This document shows positions 36,352 to 46,187 of a DNA stretch of 64,000 nt, piece after piece. The stretch lies in NCBI GenBank assembly GCA_963842975.1, contig CAWJIH010000006.1, positions 186,001-250,000 on the forward strand, written 5' to 3'. Each line of letters starts with the position of its first letter. Position 1 is the first letter of the stretch. The notes below the pieces were generated by a model. It worked only from the letters and a program-made list of their open reading frames with translations, ran no database searches and was not told where the DNA came from. The stretch comes from JACJWR01 sp963842975. Its GTDB lineage: Bacteria; Actinomycetota; Actinomycetes; S36-B12; UBA10799. The translations under genes and the position numbers were made by a program.

Positions 36352-37664
36352 CAGCCACGGATTCCACGTATCTGCTGCGCGGCCCGGCTTTGCTCGGCGG
36401 CGATCCGGTCGACATCCGCATCACCGCCGGCATCATCACAGACGTGTCGGCGGCGGGGGAACTCCCGGAAGATGATGCCGTGGTGGTCGACGGCCGGGGA
36501 CTGGTGGCCTTGCCAGGCCTCGTTGACCTGCACACCCACTTGCGCGAACCCGGCAGGGAGGACGCCGAGACGGTCGAATCGGGGAGCCGAGCCGCCGCGC
36601 TTGGCGGATTCACCGCAGTGCATGCGATGGCCAACACCGATCCGGTCGCCGATACCGCTGGGGTGGTGGAGCAGGTGTGGCGGCTGGGCCAGGCTGCGGG
36701 TTGGTGCGACGTGCAGCCGATTGGCGCGGTGACGGTGGGTCTCGATGGCGAACGGTTGGCCGAGTTGGGGGCTATGGCCACCTCCGCAGCCAAGGTGCGC
36801 GTGTTCTCCGATGACGGCAAGTGTGTGCACGACCCGCTGGTTATGCGCCGTGCGCTGGAGTACGTCAAGGCGTTCAACGGCGTCATTGCCCAGCACGCCC
36901 AAGATCCACGCCTCACCGCCGGCGCTCAGATGAACGAGTCTGAACTCGCCGGCCGGCTCGGATTGCGAGGCTGGCCGGCGGTGGCCGAGGAAGCCATCGT
37001 GGCCCGCGACATTCTGCTCGCCGAGCACGTCGGGGGACGCCTGCACGTGTGCCACCTTTCCACGGCGGGAAGCGTCGATTTGGTTCGGTCGGCCAAAGCC
37101 CGCGGAGTTGACGTGACCGCAGAGGTGACTCCGCATCACCTGCTGCTCACCGAAGAGCTCGCCGCCACCTATGACCCGATCTATAAGGTCAACCCGCCGC
37201 TGCGCACTGCCGCGGACGTCGCTGCGGTCCGGGCGGGGCTGGCCGACGGCACGATCGACATCGTGGCCACCGACCACGCTCCGCACCCCACCGAGGACAA
37301 GGACTGTGAGTGGTCCGCGGCCGCTATGGGCATGATTGGTCTGGAAACGGCGCTTTCTGTGGTGGTGGAGACCATGGTGCGCCCGGGCCTGCTCGACTGG
37401 GCAGGGGTGGCCCAGCGGATGTCGTCGGCTCCCGCCGCAATCTCGGGAATCCCTGGTCAGGGGCGCCCGATCGCTGTTGGTGAACCGGCCAACGTGATCC
37501 TGGTCGACCCTGAGGTCGAATATCTGGTGGAGCCTATGCAGTCCGCAAGTCGGAGTCGCAACAGCCCGTACCGGGGCCTCACACTGCCGGCCAAGGTACG
37601 TGCGACCTTCTTCCGGGGCCGACCGGTGGTGCTCGACGGCGTGCTCCAGCCGGAGCGCCTGTGA
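36348..37664 (+). CDS. pyrC: dihydroorotase
   Basis: PyrC cyclises carbamoyl aspartate. The 438-residue amidohydrolase has the metal-binding DLHTHLREPG (H62, H64), a His pair further on (TPHH and CHLS) and the catalytic Asp in ATDHAPH. It belongs to the longer type I (AllB-like) group used by Gram-positives. It overlaps both neighbours by 4 nt. Confidence 0.96.
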   Translation: MTATDSTYLLRGPALLGGDPVDIRITAGIITDVSAAGELPEDDAVVVDGRGLVALPGLVDLHTHLREPGREDAETVESGSRAAALGGFTAVHAMANTDPVADTAGVVEQVWRLGQAAGWCDVQPIGAVTVGLDGERLAELGAMATSAAKVRVFSDDGKCVHDPLVMRRALEYVKAFNGVIAQHAQDPRLTAGAQMNESELAGRLGLRGWPAVAEEAIVARDILLAEHVGGRLHVCHLSTAGSVDLVRSAKARGVDVTAEVTPHHLLLTEELAATYDPIYKVNPPLRTAADVAAVRAGLADGTIDIVATDHAPHPTEDKDCEWSAAAMGMIGLETALSVVVETMVRPGLLDWAGVAQRMSSAPAAISGIPGQGRPIAVGEPANVILVDPEVEYLVEPMQSASRSRNSPYRGLTLPAKVRATFFRGRPVVLDGVLQPERL

Positions 37665-38203
37665 GTCCTGGAGTTACGGACTGGCCGGAGCGTTTGGGGC
37701 TCACTCTGGCGATGGTCGCGGTGATTGTGCTGGCCTGCTGGGGTATGTGGCGGGGGTGGCGCAACCGAGCGGGTAGGCAAGCGGGTCTGCCCGCTCCGCA
37801 GCAAGCGGCCCCGGTGCCCGCTGAAGCCGCAACGTTGGCACATTGCGAGGGTCGCTACATCGGCACCGTGCGCGACGGGGACTGGCTCGACCGGATCGTT
37901 GCCCACGGTCTTGGTTCGCCCAGCAGGTGCCGCATCGACGTGATCGATGCCGGGGTCAACGTCGAGCGTGGCAATTCCACCAGCTTCTTCATCCCTCGTG
38001 CCGACCTGCGCAAGGTGGGCTCCGGCAAAGGGATCGCTGGGGAAGTAGTGGAATCCGGCGGGTTGGGAATCATCACCTGGCAACTCGGCGACGCCGTGCT
38101 CGCCACAGGATTTAGGGCAGATTCGGCGGTCGCGCAACACAGCGTGCTCACCGCGTTGGAAGAACTCATCAGCTCAGCAACCGCTGGAGGTCAGCAGACG
38201 TGA
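37661..38203 (+). CDS. membrane protein of the pyr operon (Rv1382-like position)
   Basis: This 180-residue protein of unknown function has one N-terminal membrane helix (about 13-32), a basic linker, and a soluble domain with a beta-rich pattern (RYIGTVRDGDW...GLGIITWQLGD). It occupies the slot between pyrC and carA where mycobacteria carry Rv1382, so it is probably the same family. It starts with GTG, overlapping both neighbours by 4 nt, which argues that it is made with the pyrimidine enzymes. Confidence 0.75.
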   Translation: MSPGVTDWPERLGLTLAMVAVIVLACWGMWRGWRNRAGRQAGLPAPQQAAPVPAEAATLAHCEGRYIGTVRDGDWLDRIVAHGLGSPSRCRIDVIDAGVNVERGNSTSFFIPRADLRKVGSGKGIAGEVVESGGLGIITWQLGDAVLATGFRADSAVAQHSVLTALEELISSATAGGQQT

Positions 38204-39384
38204 TCACATCGACGGTCGCCACACCCCACATTCGCTCAACGGCAGCCCTGCTGCGGCAGCGACGGTCCGGGGTGTTGGTCCTCGAAGACGGCCGCAGCTT
38301 CACGGGTGTGGGATTCGGCGCGGCAGGTACCGCTTTCGGCGAGGCGGTGTTCGCGACCGGCATGACCGGCTATCAAGAAACGCTGACCGACCCCTCCTAC
38401 CGCCGCCAAATCGTCACGATGACGGCCCCGCACATCGGCAACACCGGTATGAACGCCGAAGATCCCGAATCCTGGCGGATCTGGGTGGCCGGGTTCGTGG
38501 TGCGGGAGATGTCGCCGGTGGCGTCGAATTGGCGCGCCGGACAGACCCTGGACGCAGCGCTCACCGAAGCTGGGGTGGTCGGCGTCGCAGAGGTTGACAC
38601 TCGCGCCATCACCCGGCACCTGCGTTCGGCCGGTGCCATGCGGGCCGGACTGTTCACCGGCGACGCCGCCCACCAGTCGCCGGACGAACTCGTCGCAGCG
38701 GTACTGGACAGCCCGCCGATGGTCGGCGCCGACCTCACCTGCGAGGTGACCACCGCCGAGCCCTACACGGTCGAAGCCATTGGCAGCCACGAGTTCACGG
38801 TGGTGGCACTGGACTTGGGCATCAAGTCGATGACGCCACATCGGCTGGCCGAACGGGGGGTGAAGACCATCGTGCTGCCGGCCACCACTTCGGTCGAGGA
38901 AATCTTGGCAGCCAATCCAGATGGCATCTTCTTGTCCAATGGGCCGGGAGACCCGGGAGCTGCGGTTGATGTGGTGCGTTTGGTGCAGGCGGCGCTGGAC
39001 GCTCGGATCCCGCTATTCGGCATCTGCTTCGGCAACCAGATGCTGGGCCGCGCCCTTGGTCTGGGCACCTACAAGCTCACCTTCGGCCACCGCGGCATCA
39101 ACCAACCGGTGAAGGACCTGCGCACCGGCAAGGTTGCCATCACCGCGCACAATCACGGATTCGCCGTCGATGCGCCCATCGGCACACCATTCGACACGCC
39201 TTGGGGCCCGGCTCGGGTGAGCCACGTCTGCCTCAACGATGGCGTCGTGGAAGGACTCGAGTTGCTCGAAGCGCCAGCGTTCAGTGTGCAATACCACCCG
39301 GAAGCAGCGGCCGGTCCGCATGATGCCGCTGGCTTGTTTGATCGATTCGTCGCACTCATGGCCGACAACCGGAAAGGTCGGTGA
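38200..39384 (+). CDS. carA: carbamoyl-phosphate synthase small (glutaminase) subunit
   Basis: CarA releases ammonia from glutamine for CarB. The 394-residue protein has the N-terminal LVLEDGRSFTGVGFG domain. Its class I amidotransferase domain has the nucleophile Cys in GICFGNQMLG and the His-Glu dyad in QYHPEAAAGP. The start is a GTG overlapping the previous gene. carB begins 6 nt downstream. Confidence 0.96.
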   Translation: MITSTVATPHIRSTAALLRQRRSGVLVLEDGRSFTGVGFGAAGTAFGEAVFATGMTGYQETLTDPSYRRQIVTMTAPHIGNTGMNAEDPESWRIWVAGFVVREMSPVASNWRAGQTLDAALTEAGVVGVAEVDTRAITRHLRSAGAMRAGLFTGDAAHQSPDELVAAVLDSPPMVGADLTCEVTTAEPYTVEAIGSHEFTVVALDLGIKSMTPHRLAERGVKTIVLPATTSVEEILAANPDGIFLSNGPGDPGAAVDVVRLVQAALDARIPLFGICFGNQMLGRALGLGTYKLTFGHRGINQPVKDLRTGKVAITAHNHGFAVDAPIGTPFDTPWGPARVSHVCLNDGVVEGLELLEAPAFSVQYHPEAAAGPHDAAGLFDRFVALMADNRKGR

Positions 39385-39390
39385 CGACCC

Positions 39391-42300
39391 ATGCCGCGCC
39401 GCGATGACATCTCAAGTGTGCTGGTAATCGGATCAGGGCCCATCGTGATTGGGCAAGCCTGCGAGTTCGACTACTCGGGCACCCAGGCCTGCCGGGTGCT
39501 GAAAGCCGAAGGGCTGCGGGTGATCTTGGTCAACAGCAACCCGGCCACGATCATGACCGATCCGGAATTCGCTGACGCCACCTACGTGGAACCGATCACC
39601 CCAGAGGTGGTCACGTCGGTGATCGCGAAGGAACGCCCAGACGCGCTCCTGCCCACCTTGGGTGGCCAAACTGCGCTGAACACCGCGATCGCGCTGCATA
39701 AGCAAGGCGTGCTCGCCGAATACGACGTCGAACTCATCGGCGCGGATGTCGATGCCATCGAACGTGGCGAGAATCGCGAGAAGTTCAAAGAAATCGTCGA
39801 CCAAATCGGGGCCGAGAGTGCCAGGTCGGCGGTCTGCCACACCCTCGACGACTGTTTCGCCGCGGCTGATGATCTTGGCTACCCGATGGTGGTTCGCCCG
39901 TCCTTCACCATGGGCGGAGCTGGATCAGGCATTGCCTACACCCCAGACGACCTGACTCGGATCGCTGGCGCCGGACTCGCCGCCAGCCCCACTTCCGAGG
40001 TGCTGCTGGAGGAGTCCATCCTCGGGTGGAAAGAGTACGAACTCGAGTTGATGCGCGACCATAACGACAACGTGGTGGTCGTGTGTTCGATCGAGAATCT
40101 CGACCCCATGGGTGTGCACACCGGCGATTCGATCACGGTGGCACCAGCGCTGACGCTGACCGACCGGGAGTTCCAACGGCTGCGCGACATCGGCATCGAT
40201 GTGATTCGGGCCGTCGGCGTCGACACCGGTGGCTGCAACATCCAGTTCGCGGTGAATCCAGAAGACGGCCGGATCATCGTGATCGAGATGAATCCGCGGG
40301 TGTCGCGATCATCGGCGCTGGCAAGCAAGGCGACGGGATTCCCGATCGCAAAGATTGCCGCCCGGTTGGCCATCGGCTACACCTTGGATGAGATCACCAA
40401 CGACATCACCGGCGAGACCCCGGCGTCGTTTGAACCGACGCTGGACTACATCGTGGTGAAGATCCCCAGGTTCGCCTTCGAGAAGTTCCCTGGCGCGGAC
40501 ACCACTTTGACCACCACCATGAAAAGTGTTGGCGAGGCGATGGCGCTGGGCCGGAACTTCTCCGAGGCGCTGCAGAAGGCACTGCGGAGCCTGGAGAACC
40601 CCGACGCGATCTTTGGCTGGGCCGGGCCCAAATCCGAAGTCGACGCCGCGGACCTGCTGGTGCAGGCGGCACGGCCCTATGACGGTCGTCTGCGCGACGT
40701 GCAGCAAGCCATGTGGGCTGGCGCCACGATCGAACAGGCGCATGCTGCCACCGCTATTGACCCGTGGTTCCTCGCCCAGATCGAATTGATCAACGCCGTT
40801 GCCGACGAGGTCGCGGAAGCCCCGAATCTCGACGCGGAAACCATCCGGCTGGCCAAGAGGCACGGGTTCTCCGATGCCCAGATCGGTCAGATCCGGGACA
40901 TGGCCGAGCCGGTGGTGCGCGGAGTGCGCCATGCCCTGGGAATCCGTCCGGTCTACAAGACCGTCGACACCTGCGCAGCCGAATTCGCCGCCCGCACCCC
41001 CTACCACTACTCGGCATACGATTCGGAGACCGAAGTCGCGCCGCGGGAGCGGCCTGCTGTGATCATCCTCGGATCGGGTCCGAACCGAATTGGTCAGGGG
41101 ATCGAGTTCGACTACTCGTGTGTGCATGCAGCCTTGACCTTGAGCGATGCCGGATACGAAACGGTGATGGTCAACTGCAATCCGGAGACAGTCTCCACCG
41201 ACTACGACACCTCGGACAGGTTGTATTTCGAGCCGTTGACGGTCGAGGACGTGCTGGAGATTGTGCACTCCGAACGCCAGGCCGGCCCGGTGCTGGGTGT
41301 GATCTGCCAGCTCGGTGGCCAGACGCCCCTGCGGTTGGCTGCGGAGTTGAAGGCGAACGGGGTGCCGCTGTTGGGCACCTCGCCGGAGGCGATCGACCTG
41401 GCAGAGGAACGTGGTGCGTTTGGCCGGGTGCTGGCGGAGGCCGGCTTGCCTGCGCCGAAGCACGGCACCGCCTTCTCCTTCGTCGAAGCCAAGGCGATCG
41501 CCGATGAGATCGGCTACCCGGTGCTGGTTCGCCCCAGCTATGTGCTTGGCGGGCGCGGCATGGAAATCGTCTACGACGAGTCGATGCTCGCGGAGTACCT
41601 CGTGCGTGCCACGGACGTCAATCCGGAACATCCGGTGCTGGTCGACCGCTTCCTTGACGACACCATCGAGATCGACGTGGATGCACTCTTCGACGGGGAG
41701 GAACTCTTCCTCGGCGGAGTGATGGAGCACATCGAAGAGGCGGGCATCCATTCCGGGGACTCGGCGTGTTCGCTGCCGCCGGTGACCCTCGGACATTCCG
41801 AGATCGAACGCATCCGCACCTCCACCCGCGCCATCGCCGAAGGTGTCGGGGTACGTGGCCTGCTCAACGTTCAATACGCCCTGTCCGGGGACACCCTCTA
41901 TGTCCTAGAGGCCAACCCACGGGCCTCGCGTACGGTGCCGTTCGTCTCGAAGGCCACGGCCGTGCCGCTGGCGAAGGCCGCCGCTCGGATTGCGATCGGC
42001 GATTCCATCGCGGTCCTGCGCGCCGAAGGTTTGCTGCCGGTCCAAGACGGTGGTGATTTGCCGGACAACGCACCGATAGCGGTCAAAGAAGCAGTCTTGC
42101 CGTTTGGTCGGTTCCACGGCGTTGACACCGTGCTGGGCCCCGAGATGCGCTCCACTGGGGAGGTTATGGGTATCGACAGCGGATTCGGCGCGGCGTACGC
42201 AAAATCTCAGGCCGCGGTCTATTCCGCTGGGCTTCCCACCTCGGGGCGGTTGCTGATTTCGGTGGCCAACCGGGACAAACGCAGCATCATTTTCCCGGTG

Positions 42301-42687
42301 AAGCGCCTGGTGGATCTCGGCTTTGAGATCGTGGCCACTTCGGGCACCGCCGACGTGTTGCGCCGCCACGGAATCCCGGTCACGTCGATTCGCAAGCACT
42401 ACCAGGGCCCGGGTCAAGGTCCCGACACGATCGAGGCGATCCGATCCGGCGATATTGATCTGATCATGAACACTCCGTTTGGGGTGGGTGCTCGCGTGGA
42501 CGGCTACGAGATCCGCACCGCGGCTGTGCTCAGCGGCACACCCTGCATCACCACTGTGCAGGGTCTCGGGGCGGCGGTGCAGGGGATCGAATCTGTGGTT
42601 GCCGGGCCGTTCGGGGTGAGGTCGCTGCAGGAATACGCAGCCGTGATCCACCATCGGCGCACTGGAAACAGCGCTGGCGACTCGTGA
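39391..42687 (+). CDS. carB: carbamoyl-phosphate synthase large subunit
   Basis: CarB makes carbamoyl phosphate from bicarbonate, ammonia and 2 ATP. The 1098-residue protein has two ATP-grasp halves. Each is introduced by a related motif (GSGPIVIGQACEFDYSG near 14, GSGPNRIGQGIEFDYS near 563), with EMNPRVSRSSALASKATG and EANPRASRTVPFVSKATA as the second ATP motifs. A C-terminal allosteric domain follows. It is full length. Confidence 0.97.
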   Translation: MPRRDDISSVLVIGSGPIVIGQACEFDYSGTQACRVLKAEGLRVILVNSNPATIMTDPEFADATYVEPITPEVVTSVIAKERPDALLPTLGGQTALNTAIALHKQGVLAEYDVELIGADVDAIERGENREKFKEIVDQIGAESARSAVCHTLDDCFAAADDLGYPMVVRPSFTMGGAGSGIAYTPDDLTRIAGAGLAASPTSEVLLEESILGWKEYELELMRDHNDNVVVVCSIENLDPMGVHTGDSITVAPALTLTDREFQRLRDIGIDVIRAVGVDTGGCNIQFAVNPEDGRIIVIEMNPRVSRSSALASKATGFPIAKIAARLAIGYTLDEITNDITGETPASFEPTLDYIVVKIPRFAFEKFPGADTTLTTTMKSVGEAMALGRNFSEALQKALRSLENPDAIFGWAGPKSEVDAADLLVQAARPYDGRLRDVQQAMWAGATIEQAHAATAIDPWFLAQIELINAVADEVAEAPNLDAETIRLAKRHGFSDAQIGQIRDMAEPVVRGVRHALGIRPVYKTVDTCAAEFAARTPYHYSAYDSETEVAPRERPAVIILGSGPNRIGQGIEFDYSCVHAALTLSDAGYETVMVNCNPETVSTDYDTSDRLYFEPLTVEDVLEIVHSERQAGPVLGVICQLGGQTPLRLAAELKANGVPLLGTSPEAIDLAEERGAFGRVLAEAGLPAPKHGTAFSFVEAKAIADEIGYPVLVRPSYVLGGRGMEIVYDESMLAEYLVRATDVNPEHPVLVDRFLDDTIEIDVDALFDGEELFLGGVMEHIEEAGIHSGDSACSLPPVTLGHSEIERIRTSTRAIAEGVGVRGLLNVQYALSGDTLYVLEANPRASRTVPFVSKATAVPLAKAAARIAIGDSIAVLRAEGLLPVQDGGDLPDNAPIAVKEAVLPFGRFHGVDTVLGPEMRSTGEVMGIDSGFGAAYAKSQAAVYSAGLPTSGRLLISVANRDKRSIIFPVKRLVDLGFEIVATSGTADVLRRHGIPVTSIRKHYQGPGQGPDTIEAIRSGDIDLIMNTPFGVGARVDGYEIRTAAVLSGTPCITTVQGLGAAVQGIESVVAGPFGVRSLQEYAAVIHHRRTGNSAGDS

Positions 42688-43550
42688 TGACTCGCGCAAC
42701 GCAAGCAGTGCAAGAGGATGCGGAAATCCTCGACCTTGATCGGGTCGGTGACTATTTCCACCTCACGCTGGCCGCGCCGCACGCCGCCCAAGGTGTTCGC
42801 CCAGGGCATTTCGTGGCGATCGCGGTCGGGGGAGCGGACTCGGCCATGCTGTTGCGCCGAGCCTTCTCGATCTATCGGGCCGATGAACGCACCGGGACCT
42901 TGGAGATTGTGTTTGCCATCCACGGCCGCGGCACTGAGTGGCTGGCACAGGTGCGTCGCGGCATGCATGTGAATGTGGTGGCGCCACTGGGCCAACCGTT
43001 CACACTGCCGTCGGAACCAGTGCCGTGCGTGCTGGTGGCAGGGGGCTACGGCGCTGCCCCGATGTTCGAACTCGGCAAACGACTGCGTGACCGTGGTTCC
43101 CGAGTGGACATGGTGCTGGGCGCCGCGACCGAGAGTCGGCTGTTCGGAGTGCTCGAAGCCCGGCGGATCGCGGATTCGGTCGCGATCACCACCGATGACG
43201 GAAGTGTTGGTGAGCAGGGAATGGTCACCGCACCGTTGCGGCGGATGATGGCCGCACACAACACCGCGGTGGTCTACGCCTGCGGGCCGATGGGCATGCT
43301 GGCGGCGGTCGCCGCCATCGCCAGCGACTTCGGAGCCCCCAGCCAATGCGCGGTGGAGGAGTCGATGGCGTGCGGCATTGGGGTGTGCATGACGTGTGTG
43401 TTGCCGGTGATCGGTGAGGATGGAGTGACTCGAATGGTGCGTTCCTGCACCGATGGTCCGGTGTTCTTCGGCGACCACGTCCGGTGGAGCGACGTTGGCA
43501 CCGTTCCGCCGGATACTCTCGGCGCTCCGACAGCCACTGGGGGGCACTGA
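42684..43550 (+). CDS. pyrK: dihydroorotate dehydrogenase electron-transfer subunit (PyrK type)
   Basis: PyrK passes electrons from PyrD to NAD+ through FAD and a [2Fe-2S] cluster. The 288-residue protein has the FAD motif RAFSIYR, the NAD motif AGGYGAAPM, and the cluster cysteines C-x4-C-x2-C in ACGIGVCMTCV with a fourth Cys in RSCTDGPVF. It overlaps carB by 4 nt and precedes pyrD by 3 nt, so the operon encodes a class 1B, NAD-linked dihydroorotate dehydrogenase. Confidence 0.93.
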   Translation: MMTRATQAVQEDAEILDLDRVGDYFHLTLAAPHAAQGVRPGHFVAIAVGGADSAMLLRRAFSIYRADERTGTLEIVFAIHGRGTEWLAQVRRGMHVNVVAPLGQPFTLPSEPVPCVLVAGGYGAAPMFELGKRLRDRGSRVDMVLGAATESRLFGVLEARRIADSVAITTDDGSVGEQGMVTAPLRRMMAAHNTAVVYACGPMGMLAAVAAIASDFGAPSQCAVEESMACGIGVCMTCVLPVIGEDGVTRMVRSCTDGPVFFGDHVRWSDVGTVPPDTLGAPTATGGH

Positions 43551-43553
43551 CCC

Positions 43554-44540
43554 ATGGTGGACATGTCGACGGCGTTGGGTGTGGCCGAGTTTGCCGCACC
43601 GGTCTTCACCGCCAGTGGGTGTGCGGCCGCCGGCCGGGAACTCGACGGATTCTTCGACCTCACCGCAATCGGTGGGATCGTCACCAAGACCATCATGGCC
43701 AAACCTCGTTCGGGTCGAGCTACCCCTCGGATGGCGGAGACGCCGTCGGGAATGTTGAACTCGATCGGCCTGCAGGGGCCGGGGATCGAAGCCTTCATCG
43801 AGAATGATCTTGCTTGGCTGCGCGAGCGCGGGGCGCGGATCATTGTGTCGATCGCCGGCGGGACTGTGGAGGAGTACGCCCACGTGGCTGCCCGGCTGCG
43901 CCACCAGCCCGGCATTGCTGCGATTGAAGTGAACATCTCCTGCCCCAACGTGGAAAGCCGGGGATTGGTCTTCGCGTGTGATCCGACCGCGGCCGCCGGC
44001 GCCGTGGCCGCAGTCCGACGCAACACCAACTCGACGGTCCCCGTGATCGCGAAACTCTCACCCGATGTCACCGATCTGGTGGCGATCGCCAACTCGGTGG
44101 TGCGGGCCGGTGCGGACGGCCTGGCGATGATCAACACGACCCTTGGTGTCGTGATCGACACGGACACTATGCGGCCAGCCCTAGGCGGGATCACCGGCGG
44201 TTTGTCGGGGCCGGCGATCCGCCCGATGGCGGTGCGGGCCGTGTGGCAGGTACACGCTGCCATGCCGGAAGTGCCGATCTTGGGAATGGGCGGGATTCGC
44301 AGCGGCCTTGATGCCTTGCAGTTCGTGCTTGCCGGTGCCGCTGCCGTAAGTGTCGGCACTACCATCTTCAACGACCCCTCGGCGCCGCTGCGGGTCCAGG
44401 TCGAACTGGCACGGGCCTTGGCGGAGCGGGGGTTCGCGTCCTTGTCCGAGGCGGTTGGGTACGCACATCGCGGATTGCCGCACCGCCTCAACGAGGCTAG
44501 CCGGAATGATCCGCCCGTTGAGTCCCGGAGGAAGTCATGA
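43554..44540 (+). CDS. pyrD: dihydroorotate dehydrogenase, class 1B catalytic subunit
   Basis: PyrD oxidises dihydroorotate to orotate with FMN. The 328-residue barrel has the class 1 substrate region PSGMLNSIGLQGPG, the active-site Cys in VNISCPNVES (class 1B), and the FMN phosphate loops GMGGIRSG and VGTTIF. Adjacency to pyrK confirms the subclass. Two possible ATGs lie 9 nt apart (43554, 43563). Confidence 0.94.
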   Translation: MVDMSTALGVAEFAAPVFTASGCAAAGRELDGFFDLTAIGGIVTKTIMAKPRSGRATPRMAETPSGMLNSIGLQGPGIEAFIENDLAWLRERGARIIVSIAGGTVEEYAHVAARLRHQPGIAAIEVNISCPNVESRGLVFACDPTAAAGAVAAVRRNTNSTVPVIAKLSPDVTDLVAIANSVVRAGADGLAMINTTLGVVIDTDTMRPALGGITGGLSGPAIRPMAVRAVWQVHAAMPEVPILGMGGIRSGLDALQFVLAGAAAVSVGTTIFNDPSAPLRVQVELARALAERGFASLSEAVGYAHRGLPHRLNEASRNDPPVESRRKS

Positions 44541-45271
44541 CGCTGTTCGACCTTGAAGTTGACGGCCGAGCACCGGTGGCGCTCGCCCTTGACGCGCCCA
44601 ATCTGGGTCTGGCAACTGCCTGGTCGGTGGCCGCGACGCCCTATCTGGCAGCAATCAAGATCGGCCTGGAGAGCTACCTTCGGGACGGTGCGAGCGGAGT
44701 GCGAAGTGTGTTCGCGGGAATTGAAGCCGCGGGCATCAAGCGTCCGGCGTTGTTCCTGGACTTGAAACTGCACGACATCCCCAACACGGTGGCCGGTGCG
44801 GCGCGGTCAGTTGCCGATTTGGCCCCCGACTTCCTCACCGTCCACGCACTCGGTGGCGAGGCGATGGTTGCCGCGGCTGCCGAAGCGTTGCCGGACACCC
44901 GAATTGTGGGGGTCACAATCCTGACTTCGATGGACCATGAGGCGATGCGACGTGTCGGCATCACCGGCACGACCGATGAGGCTGTCGTGCGGCTCGCCAG
45001 GCTGGCAGTGAGATCAGGCGCCAGGGCGTTGGTGTGTTCGCCACTGGAGGTGGCGGCGGTCCGCGCCGAGGTGCCAGACGACATCGTCCTCATCACACCT
45101 GGGGTGCGGCCGGCCGGCAGTGATGCGGGTGATCAGCGCCGGGTGGCGACCCCCGAACAGGCGCGGGCCGACGGCGCGGACTTGCTGGTGATTGGGCGAC
45201 CCATCACCGGATCGACGGATATCGATGCCACCTGTCGCCAAATCGTTGAACTCTCGACTGGGAACGCGTAG
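44537..45271 (+). CDS. pyrF: orotidine 5'-phosphate decarboxylase (group I)
   Basis: PyrF makes UMP from OMP. The 244-residue protein has the group I active-site motif DLKLHDIPNTV (Asp-x-Lys-x-x-Asp) and the phosphate loop VIGRPITGS. Mycobacteria use the divergent group II enzyme, as I recall, so this is the other lineage of PyrF. It closes the pyr operon, overlapping pyrD by 4 nt. Confidence 0.95.
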   Translation: MTLFDLEVDGRAPVALALDAPNLGLATAWSVAATPYLAAIKIGLESYLRDGASGVRSVFAGIEAAGIKRPALFLDLKLHDIPNTVAGAARSVADLAPDFLTVHALGGEAMVAAAAEALPDTRIVGVTILTSMDHEAMRRVGITGTTDEAVVRLARLAVRSGARALVCSPLEVAAVRAEVPDDIVLITPGVRPAGSDAGDQRRVATPEQARADGADLLVIGRPITGSTDIDATCRQIVELSTGNA

Positions 45272-45282
45272 CACACATGGGC

Positions 45283-45288
45283 TACCGT
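45283..45288 (+). promoter_or_regulatory. -10 box TACCGT for mihF (leaderless)
   Basis: TACCGT is followed after 7 nt by the GTG at 45296. This agrees with the conserved N-terminus of the family and argues against the GTG 6 nt further upstream. Confidence 0.45.
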
Positions 45289-45295
45289 CGTGCGG

Positions 45296-45613
45296 GTGGG
45301 ATTGCCAGAACTGTCGGCTGATGATCGCGCCGCCGCCGCAGCCGCAGCACTTGACGCTCGTCGGCGGCGTGCTCAACTGAAGGACCAACTCTCCCGGGGC
45401 GAGGTCGGCGTCGCGGACGTACTCGAGCTGGCTGAATCCGATCGGGCGATCGCCAAGATGCGGGTGGTCGACTTGCTTGAAGCGCTCCCGCGCATCGGAC
45501 CTGTGAGGGCACAGGCCATCATGGAGCAGCTTGAGATTGCCCCCAGTCGTCGCCTCCGCGGACTGGGAGAACGGCAGCGGCGAGGCCTCGTGGAGCTTTT
45601 CGAAAGGATGTGA
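45296..45613 (+). CDS. mihF: integration host factor, actinobacterial type
   Basis: mIHF is a small nucleoid protein that bends DNA. The 105-residue product begins MGLPELSADDR, as the family does. It has a long basic helix (LDARRRRAQLKDQL), an S13-like helix-two-turn-helix (ALPRIGPVRAQAIMEQL) and the terminal RRLRGLGERQRRGL. The GTG at 45290 would add only two residues. It sits before gmk as in mycobacteria. Confidence 0.93.
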   Translation: MGLPELSADDRAAAAAAALDARRRRAQLKDQLSRGEVGVADVLELAESDRAIAKMRVVDLLEALPRIGPVRAQAIMEQLEIAPSRRLRGLGERQRRGLVELFERM

Positions 45614-45628
45614 ACCGACCTGTCCAGG

Positions 45629-46174
45629 TTGGTGGTTGTCAGCGGTCCCAGTGGTGTCGGCAAAGGCACTGTTGTGGCTGCGGCCAGAAGGATGAGGCCC
45701 GAGTTGCTGCTGAGCACTTCGGTCACCACGCGCCCACCTCGACCGGGGGAGGTGGAGGGGGTGGATTATCACTTCGTCACTCGCCGGGAGTTCAAGAAGC
45801 GGGTGGCGGCAGGTGACATGCTCGAGTTTGCCGAGTTCGCCGGGCAGATGTACGGCACCCCGCGGTCCGAGGTATTGCACGCGCTCGCCAAGGGCCACAC
45901 CGTGCTGCTCGAAATCGAACTTGAAGGCGCGCGGCAGGTGAAGGCGGCGGTGCCGGAGGCGTTGACGGTGTTCATCGAGCCGCCTTCGATGGTTGAGCTC
46001 GCTGCCAGGTTGCGCAGTCGAGGCACCGAAGATGCCGAAGATGTCGATCGTCGGCTTCGGACCGCGGAACGCGAAATCGCCCACGCCCACGAATTCCAGA
46101 TCACCTTGGTGAACACCGACGTGGAGGACACGGCGAAGGCGTTGTTAGACTTCATCGATATTTCTGTGCTCTGA
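45629..46174 (+). CDS. gmk: guanylate kinase
   Basis: Gmk phosphorylates GMP to GDP. The 181-residue protein starts at its first strand with P-loop SGPSGVGKGT, then the GMP-binding STSVTTRPPRPGE and VDYHFV motifs and the lid region with RLRSRG. The start codon is uncertain: TTG 45629, CTG 45620 and GTG 45632 are all in frame. AAAGGATG at the mihF end is a possible ribosome site for the earlier ones. Confidence 0.95.
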   Translation: MVVVSGPSGVGKGTVVAAARRMRPELLLSTSVTTRPPRPGEVEGVDYHFVTRREFKKRVAAGDMLEFAEFAGQMYGTPRSEVLHALAKGHTVLLEIELEGARQVKAAVPEALTVFIEPPSMVELAARLRSRGTEDAEDVDRRLRTAEREIAHAHEFQITLVNTDVEDTAKALLDFIDISVL

Positions 46175-46187
46175 AGGAAAGGACCTC

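Noticed and set aside
40309..41874. A 521-codon minus-strand frame inside carB
   Set aside because: It is antisense to the conserved second half of CarB. The His/Arg/Gly-rich composition is typical of a mirrored GC-rich gene.
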